The translations under genes were made by a program, and so were the position numbers. Below the pieces are notes generated by a model that was not told the DNA's origin, did not search any database, and saw only the letters and a list, made by a program, of their open reading frames with translations. From JAQAZP01 sp032127265 (GTDB lineage: Bacteria; Acidobacteriota; JAQAZP01), in contig JAQAZP010000104.1 in assembly GCA_032127265.1 (NCBI GenBank), forward strand, positions 1 through 24,079: a stretch of 24,079 bases of DNA. The letters run 5' to 3'. Positions 22,312 to 24,079 of the stretch are shown one piece after another; the first letter of the stretch is position 1, and the number at the start of each line of letters is the position of its first letter.

Positions 22312-23877
22312 ATGGAAAACACTCGAGAGTCAGACAACGGGCAAGGCAGACCGCGGTGGATCGGCATGATCGCCCTCTGCCTGCTGGTGCTGGCCGGGGC
22401 CGGCCTCCGCTTTTACCACCTTGGCGACAAGGCTCTCTGGCTCGACGAAGTCTTCACCCTGGTCCGCACCCACCAGGCCGCTCCCGCGGAGATCATGGAG
22501 CGGGTGAAGACCAACGAGCGTCACCCGCCGCTCTTTCACCTGCTCTGCGCCCCGTTTCTCGGCCCAGGTCACGGCGATGCCGCGGTGCGGCTGGTCTCGG
22601 CCCTGGCCTCCACGCTGACCATCCTGCTCACCGGCCTCCTGGCCTGGCGGGCCTTTGGCCGAACAGCCGGCCTGGCCGCCGCGGCGCTGGCCGCATTCAG
22701 TTCGTTCGAGGTGGCCACGGCCCAGGAGGGCCGCCCGGCGGCCCTGGCCACTCTGCTGCTGCTGACTTCCACCCTCCTCTTCCACCGGGCGGTGTTCGGG
22801 GAGCGCGGCCGGGGCGCCATTTGGGCCACCATCATCTACGGGCTGCTGGTGGCCCTTTCACTGCACTGCTACTACTACGCGGTCTACCTGGTGGCAGCCC
22901 AGCTGCTGTTCCTGCTGGTCCTGGGAGCGCAACGGGCATGGGGCACAGACGGCTCAGCGAGCCGGGCCAGGGCCTTCGTTATGGGTTGCCGCTGGCCGGT
23001 TTTGCTGGCCGGTGCAGCCGGCGGGCTGCTGGTGCTCCCCTGGGTCGTCTGGGCCCGGGAATCGCTGCTCCGTTTCAGCTCCATGGCTTCCACAAAGGAA
23101 GCGGTGAACTACGGCCCGCTGGCCGCGGTGGATTTCTTCCGGGCGCTCTACGTCTTCCCGCTCAAGTTCTCGGCGGACTGGCTCAACTGGGGCCTCGCCG
23201 TCCTGGTGCTGGCCCAACTGGCCGCCGCCCTGTTGATCTGCCGCACCCGGGACCGCCGGTTCCTGCTGCTGTCCGGCCTGCTCCTCTTCCTGCCGCTGGC
23301 CGCGGTCATCGCCTCGCCATTCAAGCCGGAACTGTTCCAGCCCCGGCACCTGGCCTATCTCAGCCCGGTCTTTATCATGCTCCTGGCCCGGTTGGTCACC
23401 GTCCTCCGACCCCGGTGGGTCGCCGCCCTGCTTGCCGTGGGCTTCCTGGCCCTGAATGTGTACTCGCTGCACCTCTATTTCGGCCAGGGGTATCGCAAAA
23501 CCGCCGTCCGCGACTGCACCGCCGCCATTGCCGCCTCGGCCCGGCCCGGTGACGCCATACTCTTCAACCCCGCTTTCGCCTCACATTCCTTCCAGCGCTA
23601 CGAGAGCGGGCCCCCGCTGCCCAAGATCATCGTCTACCCCAATCAGTTCGATTCGCTGCGCCAGGAGCTTCGCCTCTACCGGCGGGTCTGGCTGGTGGAA
23701 TATCGCGGGGCGACCTTCGGCCCCCTGCCCAGCTACGACGCCGCCATCGGCAGGGCCATGCGGCCGGCCGGCGGACAACGGACCTTTGCCGGGGTCAACG
23801 AGGCGATCACCGTCTCCCTGCACGTCAACCCGGCGGCGGGGCGGCACCGTCAGGCCGGGGCCGGGCCGGCGGGCTGA
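22312..23877 (+). CDS. GT-C-type membrane glycosyltransferase (PMT/ArnT-like, GT39/GT83-type)
   Basis: The 521-residue protein has about ten or more membrane helices and the PMT-family first loop: LRFYHLGDKALWLDE (32-46) with D45-E46, then ERHPPLFHLL (69-78). These match transferases that use polyprenyl-phosphate sugars, such as ArnT and protein mannosyltransferases. The C-terminal part (about 400-521) is less hydrophobic and likely periplasmic. Acceptor could be lipid A, a glycan or a protein; it cannot be told. The frame is open to 22243, but the extra 23 residues are not family-like, so ATG at 22312 before helix 1 is preferred, with GGAG about 12 bases upstream. The gene follows the phosphopantetheinyl transferase by 165 bases on the same strand. 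I see no clear promoter or terminator in that gap. Confidence 0.85.
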   Translation: MENTRESDNGQGRPRWIGMIALCLLVLAGAGLRFYHLGDKALWLDEVFTLVRTHQAAPAEIMERVKTNERHPPLFHLLCAPFLGPGHGDAAVRLVSALASTLTILLTGLLAWRAFGRTAGLAAAALAAFSSFEVATAQEGRPAALATLLLLTSTLLFHRAVFGERGRGAIWATIIYGLLVALSLHCYYYAVYLVAAQLLFLLVLGAQRAWGTDGSASRARAFVMGCRWPVLLAGAAGGLLVLPWVVWARESLLRFSSMASTKEAVNYGPLAAVDFFRALYVFPLKFSADWLNWGLAVLVLAQLAAALLICRTRDRRFLLLSGLLLFLPLAAVIASPFKPELFQPRHLAYLSPVFIMLLARLVTVLRPRWVAALLAVGFLALNVYSLHLYFGQGYRKTAVRDCTAAIAASARPGDAILFNPAFASHSFQRYESGPPLPKIIVYPNQFDSLRQELRLYRRVWLVEYRGATFGPLPSYDAAIGRAMRPAGGQRTFAGVNEAITVSLHVNPAAGRHRQAGAGPAG

Positions 23878-23884
23878 TCAGCCC
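23871..23884. repeat. Palindrome spanning the stop codon of the GT-C gene
   Basis: GGGCTGATCAGCCC is a perfect 14-base palindrome with the TGA stop at its centre. No T-run follows, so it is not a standard terminator. Confidence 0.35.
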
Positions 23885-24070
23885 CGTAAGCATTACGAGA
23901 ATAGCGGGTTTATTGCACCGAACGGGTAAATTGTAGTAATTTAGGCTGTTTTGTTGCGGGAAGACCTGTTTCCCGGGACTGTAATGACTGCTGATGGACC
24001 CCGGCACCGGTGAATTCGGACCGGTTTCCTCAGTCCGTATATGTCTTTAATTGAGGAGAGGCGATACATT
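23878..24070 (+). other. AT-richer non-coding leader with a hairpin before the window edge
   Basis: No convincing ORF lies here. The stretch is AT-richer than its neighbours at 23890-23960. CGGAC (24017-24021) can pair with GTCCG (24033-24037) over an 11-base loop, and ACCGGT occurs on both sides of GAATTCGG (24006-24025), allowing an alternative hairpin. These overlapping pairings just before a purine-rich GAGGAGAGG (24053-24061) could make a regulated leader. I match it to no known riboswitch. Confidence 0.3.
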
Positions 24071-24079
24071 ATGTCCATG
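24071..24079 (+). CDS. Possible start of a further gene, cut by the window edge
   Basis: ATGTCCATG ends the window, preceded by the purine-rich GAGGAGAGG at 24053-24061. The spacing to the first ATG is slightly long (about 9-12 bases). Only three codons are visible, so nothing can be said of the product. Confidence 0.25.

Noticed and set aside
1..24079. CRISPR array, tRNA or rRNA genes, insertion sequences, integrases or phage genes
   Set aside because: No spaced direct repeats, cloverleaf-like segments, transposase motifs or terminal inverted repeats were seen on reading both strands.

Overview
The window is GC-rich (AT-richer only in a few intergenic stretches) and densely coded on both strands. 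It reads as chromosomal DNA of a Gram-negative bacterium: an LpxC domain implies lipid A, several products carry Sec signal peptides, and an ECF sigma factor sits beside a membrane vWA protein. The mix of glycan-degrading enzymes, GT-C membrane glycosyltransferases, a sigma-54-type promoter and an NtrC-like receiver fits a free-living heterotroph, perhaps of the FCB or PVC groups. That placement is an impression from gene content only. I see no tRNA, rRNA, CRISPR array, insertion sequence or phage gene.

Left third (1-9964), amino-sugar glycan use. A secreted GH36/GH27-like alpha-galactosidase (minus, cut by the window edge, TTG start) diverges from an operon of a sodium:solute symporter and a secreted GH20 beta-N-acetylhexosaminidase with a PA14 domain. 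Converging on these is a minus-strand operon: exported prolyl oligopeptidase, sugar-1-phosphate nucleotidyltransferase and NahK-like N-acetylhexosamine 1-kinase. A coherent reading is release of HexNAc outside the cytoplasm, uptake, phosphorylation at C1 and conversion to a UDP-sugar.

Middle (10103-14465). The standout gene encodes an intact phospho-receiver domain fused to a complete LpxC deacetylase, read from a promoter that appears to place the ATG at +1. It is followed by a terminator, a small secreted aromatic- and Gly/Ser-rich protein behind a well-formed sigma-54 promoter, and a divergent secreted six-hairpin glycosidase-like protein with a good sigma-70 promoter.

Right part (14429-24079), envelope glycosylation and regulation. 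There is a start-less ORF remnant, a DUF2142 membrane protein broken by a one-base frameshift at a G6 run, a GT-C glycosyltransferase whose 3' end overlaps the DUF2142 gene, an ECF sigma factor coupled to a one-piece anti-sigma-like/vWA membrane protein, a 4'-phosphopantetheinyl transferase, and a second GT-C glycosyltransferase. The last 200 bases are a non-coding leader that may precede another gene beginning at the window edge.
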